Source: Mediterraneibacter glycyrrhizinilyticus (GTDB lineage: Bacteria; Bacillota; Clostridia; Lachnospirales; Lachnospiraceae). From it: a DNA stretch of 64,000 nt. The stretch lies in assembly GCF_016902345.1 (NCBI RefSeq), contig NZ_JACJLR010000002.1:124001-188000 (forward strand). The letters run 5' to 3'. A model generated the notes under the pieces. That model was not told the DNA's origin, did no database searches, and saw nothing but the letters and a program-made list of their open reading frames with translations. The position numbers and the translations under genes are program-made. Positions 25,213 to 33,824 of the stretch are shown in pieces. Numbering within the stretch: the first letter of the stretch is position 1; every line of letters starts with the position of its first letter.

Positions 25213-26703
25213 TTACAGTACGCTGATGAAGCGGTGGAAGGCTTCGAGGCCTTCGGGAGTGCATTTGTAGACTCCGGCATCTTCCAGCACCTGGCAGAAG
25301 ACTTTTCCCACTTCCTGCTCGAGAATGTGCTCGATGTTGTCTGCATTGATCTCGGTATAGTTCGGGAGGAACTCATCCACCCAGTCTGCGTGCTTCTCGA
25401 TCTGCTCATTGCTGCGGATGTCTTTTTCTTCGAGAATATATTCTTTCAGAAGTTCCATCTCGCCTTTCAGACGCGCCGGAAGCACAGCAAGCCCCATGAC
25501 TTCGATCAGTCCGATGTTCTCCTTCTTGATATGATGGAGCTTTGCATGAGGATGATATACTCCGAGAGGATGCTCCTCTGTGGTGATATTATTGCGCAGT
25601 GTCAGATCCAGCTCGTACAGGTCGCCTCTCTTACGGGCGATCGGTGTGATCGTATTGTGCGGTGTCCCGTCTGTCTCAGCAAAGATGAATGCATCTTTAT
25701 CTGTGTAGGACCGCCAGTTGTTCAGGATGTGTTCTGCGAGGTCAATGATACGCTCCACGTCCGTGCTCTGGAGACGGATCACGGAGAGAGGCCATTTCAC
25801 GATGCCTGCTGTGATGTCTTCGTATCCTTTGACAGTAAAGTTTTCAATAATGGGCGCTTTCGCCATTGCGAATGTATAGTTTCCGCCCTGGAAATGGTCG
25901 TGGCTCAAGATAGAGCCGCCAACGATCGGAAGGTCTGCATTGGAGCCAAGGAAATAGTGTGGGAACAGCTTGATGAAATCAAACAGTTTTGCAAATGCTT
26001 TCCGATCGATCTTCATGGGGATATGCTCGCCGTTGAATACGATACAGTGCTCGTTGTAGTAAACGTAGGGAGAATACTGGAAGCCCCATTTGCTTCCCTG
26101 GATCTGGATGGGGATGATCCTGTGATTCTCTCTGGCAGGATGGTTCGTGCGTCCTGCGTATCCCTCATTTTCCATGCAGAGCTGACATTTCGGATAGGAA
26201 GAGGACTTCGCCTTCCCTGCAGCTGCGATGGCTTTCGGGTCTTTCTCCGGTTTGGAGAGATTGATGGTGATATCCAGTGTGCCGTACTGGGTGTCCACAG
26301 TCCATTTTCTGTCTTTTTTGATGCGGTAACGGCGGATATAGTCGCTGTCCTGACTCAGTTTATAATAATAAGCTGTTGCATCTTCCGGGGATTTTTCGTA
26401 TTCTTTCCAGAACTTCTCCTGGATCTGTGCCGGACGCGGCATCAGACAGTTCATAAGACGCGTGTCAAACAGATCTCTGTATGTAACGCTGTCCTCGATC
26501 AGACCGCGTTTTACTGCTTCGTCGAGGAGCTCTTTGAGTACATCTTCCAGGACGATGCTGCTCAGATCGCAGTCTACATCCTCGTAATCGTCCTCTTTCA
26601 TCACATCAAGGATCAGGTTGGTCGTATAGATACGCTCTGATTCCGGGGTGAGTCCGGTGTCGATCCCGTACTGCACCAGTTTCTTGATCGCTTCATAAAG
26701 CAT
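25213..26703 (-). CDS. galT: UDP-glucose--hexose-1-phosphate uridylyltransferase
   Basis: 496 residues, the long Firmicutes (type 2) GalT. Swaps UMP between UDP-glucose and galactose 1-phosphate. Visible motifs are CQLCMENEGYAGR (about 173-185), HPARENHRIIP, and SHDHFQGG with H268-D269-H270 in the nucleotide-transfer region. AAAGGAGG precedes the ATG. Lies 125 nt after galK on the same strand; the gap has a hairpin at 26778-26805. Cytoplasmic. Confidence 0.95.
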   Translation of the reverse strand: MLYEAIKKLVQYGIDTGLTPESERIYTTNLILDVMKEDDYEDVDCDLSSIVLEDVLKELLDEAVKRGLIEDSVTYRDLFDTRLMNCLMPRPAQIQEKFWKEYEKSPEDATAYYYKLSQDSDYIRRYRIKKDRKWTVDTQYGTLDITINLSKPEKDPKAIAAAGKAKSSSYPKCQLCMENEGYAGRTNHPARENHRIIPIQIQGSKWGFQYSPYVYYNEHCIVFNGEHIPMKIDRKAFAKLFDFIKLFPHYFLGSNADLPIVGGSILSHDHFQGGNYTFAMAKAPIIENFTVKGYEDITAGIVKWPLSVIRLQSTDVERIIDLAEHILNNWRSYTDKDAFIFAETDGTPHNTITPIARKRGDLYELDLTLRNNITTEEHPLGVYHPHAKLHHIKKENIGLIEVMGLAVLPARLKGEMELLKEYILEEKDIRSNEQIEKHADWVDEFLPNYTEINADNIEHILEQEVGKVFCQVLEDAGVYKCTPEGLEAFHRFISVL

Positions 26704-26777
26704 TGTCGTTACCTCCTTTGGGTGATAAATTGATTTGATACTTATACAGTGAAAATAAAATGAAGCTGTATACGGAA

Positions 26778-26805
26778 GGAAGGCAGACGGATCTGTCTGC
26801 CTTCC
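26778..26805 (-). terminator. intercistronic hairpin between galK and galT
   Basis: Perfect 11-bp stem GGAAGGCAGAC / GTCTGCCTTCC with a 6-nt loop. No T run on the minus strand, so partial termination or mRNA processing is more likely than full termination. Confidence 0.4.
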
Positions 26806-26828
26806 CTTACAGACATTGAGAACAGGAG

Positions 26829-28001
26829 TTACTCTTCGATGCGGGAAGCGCCGTCCCCGATATCAACGGTGTAGAATTCTGCTTCATGTCCGACTTTCTC
26901 CTGATATGCCTTTCCGATACTGTCGATGAATGTATCAACCGCGCTGTTTTTTACAATGCTCACCGTACAGCCGCCGAATCCGCCGCCTGTGATACGGGAG
27001 CCGATCACGCCGGGAATCTTCCATGCAAGGTCAACAAGGATATCGATCTCCTCACAGGAAACTTCATAGTCATCCCGAAGAGAGACGTGAGACTGGTTCA
27101 TCAGTTCGCCGAATTTTGTGATGTTTCCTTCTCTCAGAGCAGCGACTGCATCGATGGTGCGCTGGTTTTCGTAAACAGCATGTTTTGCGCGCTTTAACTG
27201 GATCGGATCCTTGATCAGAGCTTTGTGCTCCTCGAATTTCTCCGGAGTGAGATCGCCGAGTGCTTTGATGTCCAGTTCAGTCTGGAGAGCAGCAAGAGCG
27301 TCTGCACATTCCTGTCTTCTGTCGTTGTAGGCAGAGTCAACGAGACTGTGCTTTACCTTGCTGTTAGTGATGATGATCTTGGCATCTTCAAGAACGATGG
27401 GTGCATATTCGTATTTCATCGTGTTGGTGTCAAGGAAGATGGCATTGTCTTTTTTGCCCATTGCAACAGCGAACTGGTCCATGATACCGCAGTTGCAGCC
27501 ATTGAAATTGTTCTCGGAATACTGGCCGATGAATGCAAGGTCTGTCATGCTCAGGGAATCGATTCCATAGAGATCTGTCAGGATAACGCCTGTAAGCACT
27601 TCCAGAGAAGCGGAGGAAGAAAGGCCGGATCCGTTGGGAATATTTCCCCAGATAACCATGTCAAAACCGTTCTCCAGTTTGTATCCTTTTTCTGCGAATG
27701 CCCAGACCACGCCCAGCGGATAATTTGCCCAGTTGTATGCTTTCTGATATGTAAGATCATCCAGGGATACCTCTACCACGCCGAACGAATCCAGGTTCAT
27801 GGAATAGAAGTGGATCGTGCGGTCCTCTCTTTTTCTTGCAGCGCCGTATGTGCCGATCGTCAGAGCACAGGGGAACACGTGTCCGCCGTTGTAATCTGTG
27901 TGCTCTCCGATGAGGTTGACGCGCCCCGGCGAGAAATAGAAGTGGGCGCCGTCCGCGCTTCCGAAAAGCTCTGCAAATTTGTCAAATAACTTTTTCTTCA
28001 T
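26829..28001 (-). CDS. galK: galactokinase
   Basis: 390 residues; start at MKKKLFDKF, preceded by AGGAGG on the minus strand. The open frame runs further upstream, but without a ribosome site. Phosphorylates galactose at C1 with ATP. GHMP-kinase features: GRVNLIGEHTDYNGG (26-40), the galactokinase signature; the ATP loop PNGSGLSSSAS; and the C-terminal RITGGGFGGC. First gene of the galK-galT operon, divergent from an AraC regulator 200 nt away that is likely to control it. Confidence 0.95.
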   Translation of the reverse strand: MKKKLFDKFAELFGSADGAHFYFSPGRVNLIGEHTDYNGGHVFPCALTIGTYGAARKREDRTIHFYSMNLDSFGVVEVSLDDLTYQKAYNWANYPLGVVWAFAEKGYKLENGFDMVIWGNIPNGSGLSSSASLEVLTGVILTDLYGIDSLSMTDLAFIGQYSENNFNGCNCGIMDQFAVAMGKKDNAIFLDTNTMKYEYAPIVLEDAKIIITNSKVKHSLVDSAYNDRRQECADALAALQTELDIKALGDLTPEKFEEHKALIKDPIQLKRAKHAVYENQRTIDAVAALREGNITKFGELMNQSHVSLRDDYEVSCEEIDILVDLAWKIPGVIGSRITGGGFGGCTVSIVKNSAVDTFIDSIGKAYQEKVGHEAEFYTVDIGDGASRIEE

Positions 28002-28059
28002 TCTGATTTCCTCCTGAAATGTTGTAAAAATGCTGGAACGAATGCCATTTTCTAAAAAT

Positions 28060-28065
28060 ATTATA
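28060..28065 (-). promoter_or_regulatory. -10 box of galK
   Basis: TATAAT on the minus strand, 59 nt before the galK start. No good -35 at 16-18 nt, which suits an activator-dependent promoter. Confidence 0.45.
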
Positions 28066-28120
28066 TATCTCCAATGCGGAAAGAGTATATAAAAAATACG
28101 TGCAGAAATATGTAAAAATG

Positions 28121-28149
28121 TTGCGCGTGGTGACATGGGGTTATATAAT
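28121..28149 (+). promoter_or_regulatory. promoter of the divergent AraC regulator
   Basis: TTGCGC, 17-nt spacer, TATAAT, 53 nt before the regulator start. Confidence 0.55.
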
Positions 28150-28201
28150 GTCAGAAGAGAGAAAGATTTCGTGAAAACAAAGGGCAGGATGAGGAGGAAG
28201 A

Positions 28202-29044
28202 ATGATGACGGATACATACAAATATTCATACAAAGTAGGGGAAGATCTTCTGAATTCTCTTTCCGTTTACAATGTGGGGCATCAGAAATGTGAGCCGGAA
28301 TACCAGTGGGGACCCGGAATCCGGGATCACTACTGTATCCATCATATCCTCTCCGGGAGCGGGTATTACACTGCCGGAAGCCGGACGATCCGTCTGGATG
28401 AGGGGGATACTTTTATTATCTTTCCGGGGGAGGAAGTGAAGTATTATGCTGACAGGGAAGAGCCCTGGGAGTATGCCTGGGCGGGGTTTATGGGGACGGA
28501 TGCGGCATCGATCATACATAGTACAGAATTTACAAAAGAAACCCCCTATATCCGGAAAGGGCGGATCCCGGGGGACAGGATCCGGGACGGTCTGGAGCAT
28601 ATTTATGAAGTCAAAGGAAATACTTTTGAGGCGACGGTAGCTATGGCAGGGGCGCTCTACAGCCTTCTTGCCGTGTTCATGCATTTTTCTGAGAGAGAAG
28701 TACAGGAGAAGGAGATCCAGATGACCTATGTGGAGAAAGCAGAGACTTATATCGGGACGAATTATTCCTATCCGATCACAGTAGAGGATGTTGCGGCATA
28801 TGTGGGAATCAGCAGAAGTCACCTGTTCCGATCATTTCAGACCTATCTGAGAAAATCACCGAAAGAATATCTTTCCGAATACCGGATCAAACAGGCGTGC
28901 CATCTGCTCAAAGATACAAATCTTTCTGTCTCTGCGATCGCCTATTCTGTCGGATTCGAGAATAACCTGTATTTTTCAAAGGCATTTAAAAAACAGAAGA
29001 AAATCAGTCCTTCCGAGTATCGGAAAGCCCACCTGAACACCTGA
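28202..29044 (+). CDS. AraC-family transcriptional regulator
   Basis: 280 residues. N-terminal cupin effector domain (about 15-150; HHILSGSGYYTAGSRTIRLDEGDTF split by short loops, FPGEEVKYYAD, WEYAWAGFMG) and C-terminal AraC DNA-binding domain with two helix-turn-helix units (about 190-275; VEDVAAYVGISRSHLFRSF and SVSAIAYSVGFENNLYFSKAF). Same build as sugar-responsive MsmR/arabinose regulators. Divergent from galK-galT, so probably the galactose or galactoside activator of that operon. GAGGAGG before the ATG pair at 28202/28205. Confidence 0.9.
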   Translation: MMTDTYKYSYKVGEDLLNSLSVYNVGHQKCEPEYQWGPGIRDHYCIHHILSGSGYYTAGSRTIRLDEGDTFIIFPGEEVKYYADREEPWEYAWAGFMGTDAASIIHSTEFTKETPYIRKGRIPGDRIRDGLEHIYEVKGNTFEATVAMAGALYSLLAVFMHFSEREVQEKEIQMTYVEKAETYIGTNYSYPITVEDVAAYVGISRSHLFRSFQTYLRKSPKEYLSEYRIKQACHLLKDTNLSVSAIAYSVGFENNLYFSKAFKKQKKISPSEYRKAHLNT

Positions 29045-29109
29045 GTTTCAGATGGAATGCAGCCGGAGGGGAATGAGAAACGGCCGGAATGCATATAAAT
29101 AGGAGAAGA

Positions 29110-29934
29110 ATGCCCGCAGACCGGGCGAGGGGTCAGACGGAGGAACGTGACACGCAGGGGAAACGGAAACAAGGCGAACTGAAACGGTGGATGCAGGCAG
29201 TCAGTCTGATATACATTTTTCTCTTCTTTCCGGCAGCAGATTATTGGGAGATCGCAATCTCACAAACAGGGAAGGAGAGTATGCAGACAGAGGCGGAAGC
29301 TGTCCGGGGACAGGGAAGCAGTGATGAGCAGCAGGGAAATTCCGAAAAGGAGATTACAGACGGGAATGTTCCCAAACCCATGATCGCGATCACTTTTGAC
29401 GATGGGCCGGATGCAGATTCGACGCCGCGGCTTCTGGACGGCCTGAAGGAGCGGGGAGTTCACGCTACATTTTTCGTGATCGGAGAAAATATTGAAAAAG
29501 AGGGGAACCGGGAGATCATAAAACGGATGAAAGAAGAGGGGCATGTGATCGGGAACCATACATACCACCATGTGGATCTGTCTGAGCTGAGTTATGAAGA
29601 TGCACACCGGGAACTTGTGATGACCGATGAACTGATCCGAGAGATCACAGGGGAAGAAACTTTGCTTGTGAGGCCTCCCTTCGGCGCTTTCCCGGATGAT
29701 CCTGCAGAGGAACTCGACAAGCTCTATGTGAAATGGACCGTGGATCCTCTGGACTGGACAACGAAAAATGTGAATGAAATCGTGCGGAAAGTAGTGACGG
29801 ATGCAGAGGAAAATGATATCATTCTCCTGCACGACTGTTATGAGAGTTCGGTGGAGGCGGCATTTCAGATCATTGACATCCTTCAGGAGGACGGATATGA
29901 ATTTGTCACCGCAGACCGTCTCTTTATAGAGTAG
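29110..29934 (+). CDS. polysaccharide deacetylase (NodB homology) family protein
   Basis: About 274 residues; the ATG after AGGAGAAGA is preferred to one 21 nt earlier. A short basic N-terminus, one membrane segment (about 28-45, AVSLIYIFLFFPAA) that anchors or exports it, a polar linker, then the NodB domain: TFDDGP (metal-binding Asp pair), HTYHH (metal histidines), RPPFGAF, DPLDW and IILLHD. All catalytic motifs are present. Probably removes acetyl groups from peptidoglycan or another wall polysaccharide outside the cell. Substrate not known. Confidence 0.9.
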   Translation: MPADRARGQTEERDTQGKRKQGELKRWMQAVSLIYIFLFFPAADYWEIAISQTGKESMQTEAEAVRGQGSSDEQQGNSEKEITDGNVPKPMIAITFDDGPDADSTPRLLDGLKERGVHATFFVIGENIEKEGNREIIKRMKEEGHVIGNHTYHHVDLSELSYEDAHRELVMTDELIREITGEETLLVRPPFGAFPDDPAEELDKLYVKWTVDPLDWTTKNVNEIVRKVVTDAEENDIILLHDCYESSVEAAFQIIDILQEDGYEFVTADRLFIE

Positions 29935-29960
29935 AAAACATTAAAAAACGGAGTGGAAAA

Positions 29961-30680
29961 ATGTCAGAGGAATATATAAGAACAGAACTGCTGATCGGAA
30001 GCGAGGGGATGGGGAGGCTCAGGGAGTCCTCCGTCCTTGTGTTCGGAGTGGGCGGAGTCGGATCCCATTGTATCGAAGCGCTGGCAAGGAGCGGGGTGGG
30101 ACATCTGATCCTGGTGGACAATGACGTTGTCTCACTGTCAAATATCAACCGTCAGTCCATTGCGCTCCACAGTACAGTGGGACGATATAAAACAGAAGTC
30201 ATGAAAGAAAAGATCAGGGATATAGATCCCGGGATCCGTGTGGATACACATGAGACATTTATATTGAGCGATAATGTGGAGGATGTAATCACCGGAACGG
30301 AAGACTATATCATTGATGCAGTCGATACAGTAACGGCGAAACTCTCTATCATACAGACTGCACTGGAAAAAGAGATTCCGGTGATCAGCAGTATGGGGAC
30401 CGGAAACAAGCTGCACCCGGAAATGTTCGAGATCACAGATATATCACAGACCAGTGTATGCCCGTTGTGCCGGGTTATGCGAAGAGAACTGAAAGCCCGC
30501 GGGATCTCTCAGCTGAAGGTGCTTTTTTCAAAAGAAAAACCGGTGGATACTTCCGGCAGAACAACCGGGGAGGATCCAGGTGCGCGCCGTTCCATCCCGG
30601 GAAGCATCGCTTTTGTGCCGCCGGTGGCCGGGCTGATGATCGCCGGTGAAGTGATCCGGGAGCTGGCAGGAATCAGATGA
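29961..30680 (+). CDS. tcdA: tRNA threonylcarbamoyladenosine dehydratase
   Basis: 239 residues of the ThiF/MoeB/E1-like family, the stand-alone TcdA (YgdL/CsdL) type that cyclises t6A37 in tRNA with ATP. Shows GVGGVGSH (30-37), DNDVVSLSNINRQ, and a CPLC motif near residue 170 (VCPLCRVMRRELK). GGAG precedes the ATG. Other E1-like proteins for sulfur carriers are possible, but no ThiS/MoaD gene is near. Confidence 0.88.
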   Translation: MSEEYIRTELLIGSEGMGRLRESSVLVFGVGGVGSHCIEALARSGVGHLILVDNDVVSLSNINRQSIALHSTVGRYKTEVMKEKIRDIDPGIRVDTHETFILSDNVEDVITGTEDYIIDAVDTVTAKLSIIQTALEKEIPVISSMGTGNKLHPEMFEITDISQTSVCPLCRVMRRELKARGISQLKVLFSKEKPVDTSGRTTGEDPGARRSIPGSIAFVPPVAGLMIAGEVIRELAGIR

Positions 30681-30772
30681 TACGATCTGGACCATACTGT
30701 GGCGGCCCCCAAGACACGCCGCGGAAACATTGAAGGATAAAATACATCAGAGTTTAGTCTGGAGGAAAGAAA

Positions 30773-32089
30773 ATGGATCTTTTTGACTATATGAGAGAGA
30801 CAAATCAGAAAAAGGAGTCGCCGCTGGCTTCCAGGATGCGTCCCACAACGCTGGATGAAGTGGTGGGACAGCAGCATATCATCGGGAAAGACAAGCTTCT
30901 GTACCGGGCGATCCGGGCAGACAAGCTGGGATCGCTCATTTTCTACGGACCGCCGGGAACAGGGAAGACCACGCTGGCAAAGGTAATCGCGAACACGACC
31001 AGTGCCGAGTTCAAGCAGATCAACGCCACAGTCGCCGGGAAGAAAGACATGGAAGATGTGGTGAAGGAGGCGAAGGATCTGCAGGGAATGTACGGGAAAA
31101 AGACCATCCTGTTTATCGACGAGATCCACCGTTTCAATAAGGGGCAGCAGGATTACCTGCTTCCCTTTGTGGAAGATGGCACCATCATTTTGATCGGAGC
31201 CACCACGGAGAACCCTTATTTTGAAGTGAACGGGGCACTTCTGTCCCGCTCCAGCATCTTTGAACTGAAAGCTCTGGGAAAAGAGGATATCCGGACGCTC
31301 ATCCTGCGGGCTGTGAATGATACGGAGAAAGGGATGGGAAGCTTCCGCGCTCAGATCGATGAGGATGCCCTGGACTTTCTCGCAGACATCTCAGGCGGAG
31401 ATGCGAGAAATGCGCTCAACGCAGTGGAACTGGGGATCCTTACCACAGACCGGTCAGAGGATGGGCTCATTCACATCACTCTGGAAGTGGCATCGGAGTG
31501 TATTCAGAAGAGAGTGGTGAATTATGATAAGAAAGGCGATAACCACTATGATATCATCTCGGCGTTCATCAAGAGCATGAGAGGGTCAGACCCGGATGCA
31601 GCGGTGTTTTATCTCGCAAAAATGCTTTATGCCGGGGAGGATATCAAGTTCATCGCGCGGCGTATCATGATCTGTGCGTCTGAAGATGTTGGAAATGCAG
31701 ATCCCATGGCTCTGACAGTGGCTGTGTCGGCGGCACAGGCGGTGGAGAGGATCGGCATGCCGGAGGCTCAGATCATCCTTTCTCAGGCGGTCACTTATGT
31801 CGCTACGGCGCCGAAAAGCAACTCTGCGTGCAACGCGATCTTCGCAGCGAATGAGGCGGTCCGGCAGAACCGGACCACGGTTCCGGCCCATCTCCGGGAC
31901 GCACATTACAAAGGTGCACAGAAGCTGGGCCATGGCACAGGATACAAGTATGCTCACGATTATCCGGGACATTATGTGAAGCAGCAGTATCTTCCGGATG
32001 AAATAAAAGACGCCAGATTCTATGAACCCGGCGTCCTTGGTTATGAAAAGACGATCAGAGAATATTTAGAGAAGATCCGTCAGGATTGA
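30773..32089 (+). CDS. rarA: replication-associated recombination protein A (AAA+ ATPase)
   Basis: 438 residues of the RarA/MgsA/WRNIP1 family, which acts at stalled replication forks. N-terminal RPTTLDEVVGQQHIIG, Walker A GPPGTGKTT (about 57-65), Walker B LFIDEIHRFNKGQQD, sensor GATTENPYF, and the C-terminal tetramerisation part ending PGHYVKQQYLP. GGAGG before ATG. The 3' end overlaps the convergent DUF4364 gene by 24 nt, so the two mRNAs would be antisense there. Confidence 0.94.
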   Translation: MDLFDYMRETNQKKESPLASRMRPTTLDEVVGQQHIIGKDKLLYRAIRADKLGSLIFYGPPGTGKTTLAKVIANTTSAEFKQINATVAGKKDMEDVVKEAKDLQGMYGKKTILFIDEIHRFNKGQQDYLLPFVEDGTIILIGATTENPYFEVNGALLSRSSIFELKALGKEDIRTLILRAVNDTEKGMGSFRAQIDEDALDFLADISGGDARNALNAVELGILTTDRSEDGLIHITLEVASECIQKRVVNYDKKGDNHYDIISAFIKSMRGSDPDAAVFYLAKMLYAGEDIKFIARRIMICASEDVGNADPMALTVAVSAAQAVERIGMPEAQIILSQAVTYVATAPKSNSACNAIFAANEAVRQNRTTVPAHLRDAHYKGAQKLGHGTGYKYAHDYPGHYVKQQYLPDEIKDARFYEPGVLGYEKTIREYLEKIRQD

Positions 32090-32578
32090 GGTATAGATCT
32101 CCTGGCTTTTCAGGGACCACTTTGCGGCAATAGCTTCCGCTTCCTTTTCCGTTGGGACCGTGAGTTTTAGATCGATCAGGTTATATCCGTTCTCCATGAT
32201 CTGGCACCGGACTTCAAACTCGTGGTTCGTATTCAGATAGTAGTCTGATTTGACCGAGACCTCCTCTTTCAGATCATACTGTTTCTCCTTGAGAAAATCA
32301 TCGATCTCCTGCCGGATGGCGGGAGATATTTTATTGCTGAAGAAATGGATCGTCTCCGCACCGTTCTCTGTCAGATGATAGAGGGTACGGTTGTGAGTCG
32401 TCTCTACTTTGAGAAGACCTGAATCAGTCAGCTCGGATAGGGTTTCCTGGAGCCTGAAATAGGAAGTATATCCCTTATCAAGTATAAATTCCGAAATCTG
32501 AGACGTGGTGAGCGGAAAGTCCACCTTGTCCAGCATATAAAGTACAATCAGCTTATATAATGTGTATGTCTCAGCCAT
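32066..32578 (-). CDS. DUF4364 family protein
   Basis: 170 residues; a conserved Clostridia protein of unknown function. The N-terminal 75 residues look like a winged helix (YKLIVLYMLDKVDFPLTTSQ, then LQETLSELTDSGLLKVE), so it may bind DNA. The C-terminal part is a mixed alpha/beta domain. It begins 8 nt inside the end of the radical SAM gene upstream (translational coupling) and runs 24 nt into the convergent rarA. Confidence 0.82.
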   Translation of the reverse strand: MAETYTLYKLIVLYMLDKVDFPLTTSQISEFILDKGYTSYFRLQETLSELTDSGLLKVETTHNRTLYHLTENGAETIHFFSNKISPAIRQEIDDFLKEKQYDLKEEVSVKSDYYLNTNHEFEVRCQIMENGYNLIDLKLTVPTEKEAEAIAAKWSLKSQEIYTSILTDLL

Positions 32579-33506
32579 AAAACTCCTTTCCCTGCCAGAT
32601 ATCGTTTTCTTTCAGATACTGGTTCAGACGGTTCAATACTGTTCGTTTGGCGCCGGTCCACAGTGGCGCGATGAGAAGATCTTTGGGCCCGTCCCCTGTG
32701 AGCCGGTGGATGACGATATCCGGATCAAGGCGTGCGATGCATTTCCCGAGAAGACGGATATATTCTTCCATATCGGGTATATGAAACGGATGGTTTTCAT
32801 AATCTGATGCCAGACCGGTCCCTCTCAGGACGTGCAGGAGCTGGAGCTTGATCCCCTGTATGCCGGACCGGTTCAGATAGTCAATGGTCTTTAACATCTG
32901 ATCTTCTGTTTCTCCCGGAAGAAAGAGGATCACATGGACGATCGTCTGGATTCCGATCCTGCGCAGCTCATTTACCGCAGTGTCAAAGACATCCAGTGAA
33001 TATCCCCGGCGGATATAGCGGGATGTTTCTTCATGAATGGTCTGGAGACCCAGTTCGACCCAGACGGGTTTGATCCGGTTCAGCCGTTCCAGAAGAGCGA
33101 GTACATCTCTGCCCAGGCAGTCCGGGCGGGTAGCGATGGATAGAATCTTCACATCCGGGTCGGAGACCGCTTCCGTGAAGATCTTTTCCAGATATTCCAC
33201 CGGGGCATAGGTGTTGGTAAATGCCTGGAAGTACGCAATATAAGAACGGACAGGACGTTTTGCGAGAAGCTCTTTTTTTCCTTTTTCCAGCTGTTCCCTG
33301 ACAGAGAGACCGGCTGGGCCGGCAAAATCCCCGGATCCGTTTGCGCTGCAGAAGATACATCCGCCCCTGCCGACGGTTCCGTCCCTGTTGGGGCAGGTCA
33401 TACCACCGTTCAAGGTGATCTTATATATTTTCTCCCCGTATTTGCTCCGCAGGTCACTGTCAAGGGAGTGATAACGTTTCTCACCCCAGCGCCTGACATG
33501 ATCCAT
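32571..33506 (-). CDS. TIGR01212 family radical SAM protein (YhcC-like)
   Basis: 311 residues. The radical SAM cluster sits near residues 38-54 (TCPNRDGTVGRGGCIFC), the spaced arrangement of the YhcC/Elp3-like family, followed by IAYFQAFTNTYAP, ATRPDCLG, WVELGLQTIHEET and VHVILFLPGETEDQM. Exact reaction unknown; relatives act on tRNA or other small molecules. GGGAG precedes the ATG. Co-transcribed with DUF4364. Confidence 0.87.
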   Translation of the reverse strand: MDHVRRWGEKRYHSLDSDLRSKYGEKIYKITLNGGMTCPNRDGTVGRGGCIFCSANGSGDFAGPAGLSVREQLEKGKKELLAKRPVRSYIAYFQAFTNTYAPVEYLEKIFTEAVSDPDVKILSIATRPDCLGRDVLALLERLNRIKPVWVELGLQTIHEETSRYIRRGYSLDVFDTAVNELRRIGIQTIVHVILFLPGETEDQMLKTIDYLNRSGIQGIKLQLLHVLRGTGLASDYENHPFHIPDMEEYIRLLGKCIARLDPDIVIHRLTGDGPKDLLIAPLWTGAKRTVLNRLNQYLKENDIWQGKEFYG

Positions 33507-33621
33507 CTTGACTGTCGCTCCCTTCTGTATTACAGTCTGTGCATGACTGCTGTGATTCTCTCATACTGCTGATTATCATAACACTGTTGGAGGTTATGTG
33601 CAAATAAATATGAAAAAAAGC

Positions 33622-33650
33622 TTTTCATTTTATTGGACATGCTGTATAAT
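33622..33650 (+). promoter_or_regulatory. promoter of rho
   Basis: TTTTCA, 17-nt spacer, TATAAT. Start near 33657 gives a leader of about 168 nt. The 318-nt gap between the radical SAM gene and rho contains this promoter and the hairpin at 33729; nothing else is seen in it. Confidence 0.6.
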
Positions 33651-33728
33651 ACGGTTGTATTTGATAATCTTTCACATAAAAGTCGATTCAGACTGTTAAA
33701 TCCCGAAAAAACAGATTTGGAAGATAAG

Positions 33729-33751
33729 CTGTCATCATAGAGAGATGACAG
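33729..33751 (+). promoter_or_regulatory. hairpin in the rho leader
   Basis: Perfect 8-bp stem CTGTCATC / GATGACAG with a 7-nt loop, about 70 nt before the rho start. It could take part in leader-based control of rho; function not known. Confidence 0.4.
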
Positions 33752-33824
33752 ATTGTGATGCATAGGTTTTAAGCCGGACTGGCTTATAAAACCTGTAAAA
33801 TTAAAGAAGGAGAGAAGTATTTTT

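Noticed and set aside
25234-26640. 468-codon plus-strand frame
   Set aside because: Exact antisense of galT; Cys/Phe/Val-rich translation without domains, a known effect of codon bias.
27225-27989. 254-codon plus-strand frame
   Set aside because: Antisense of galK with no recognisable motif or ribosome site.
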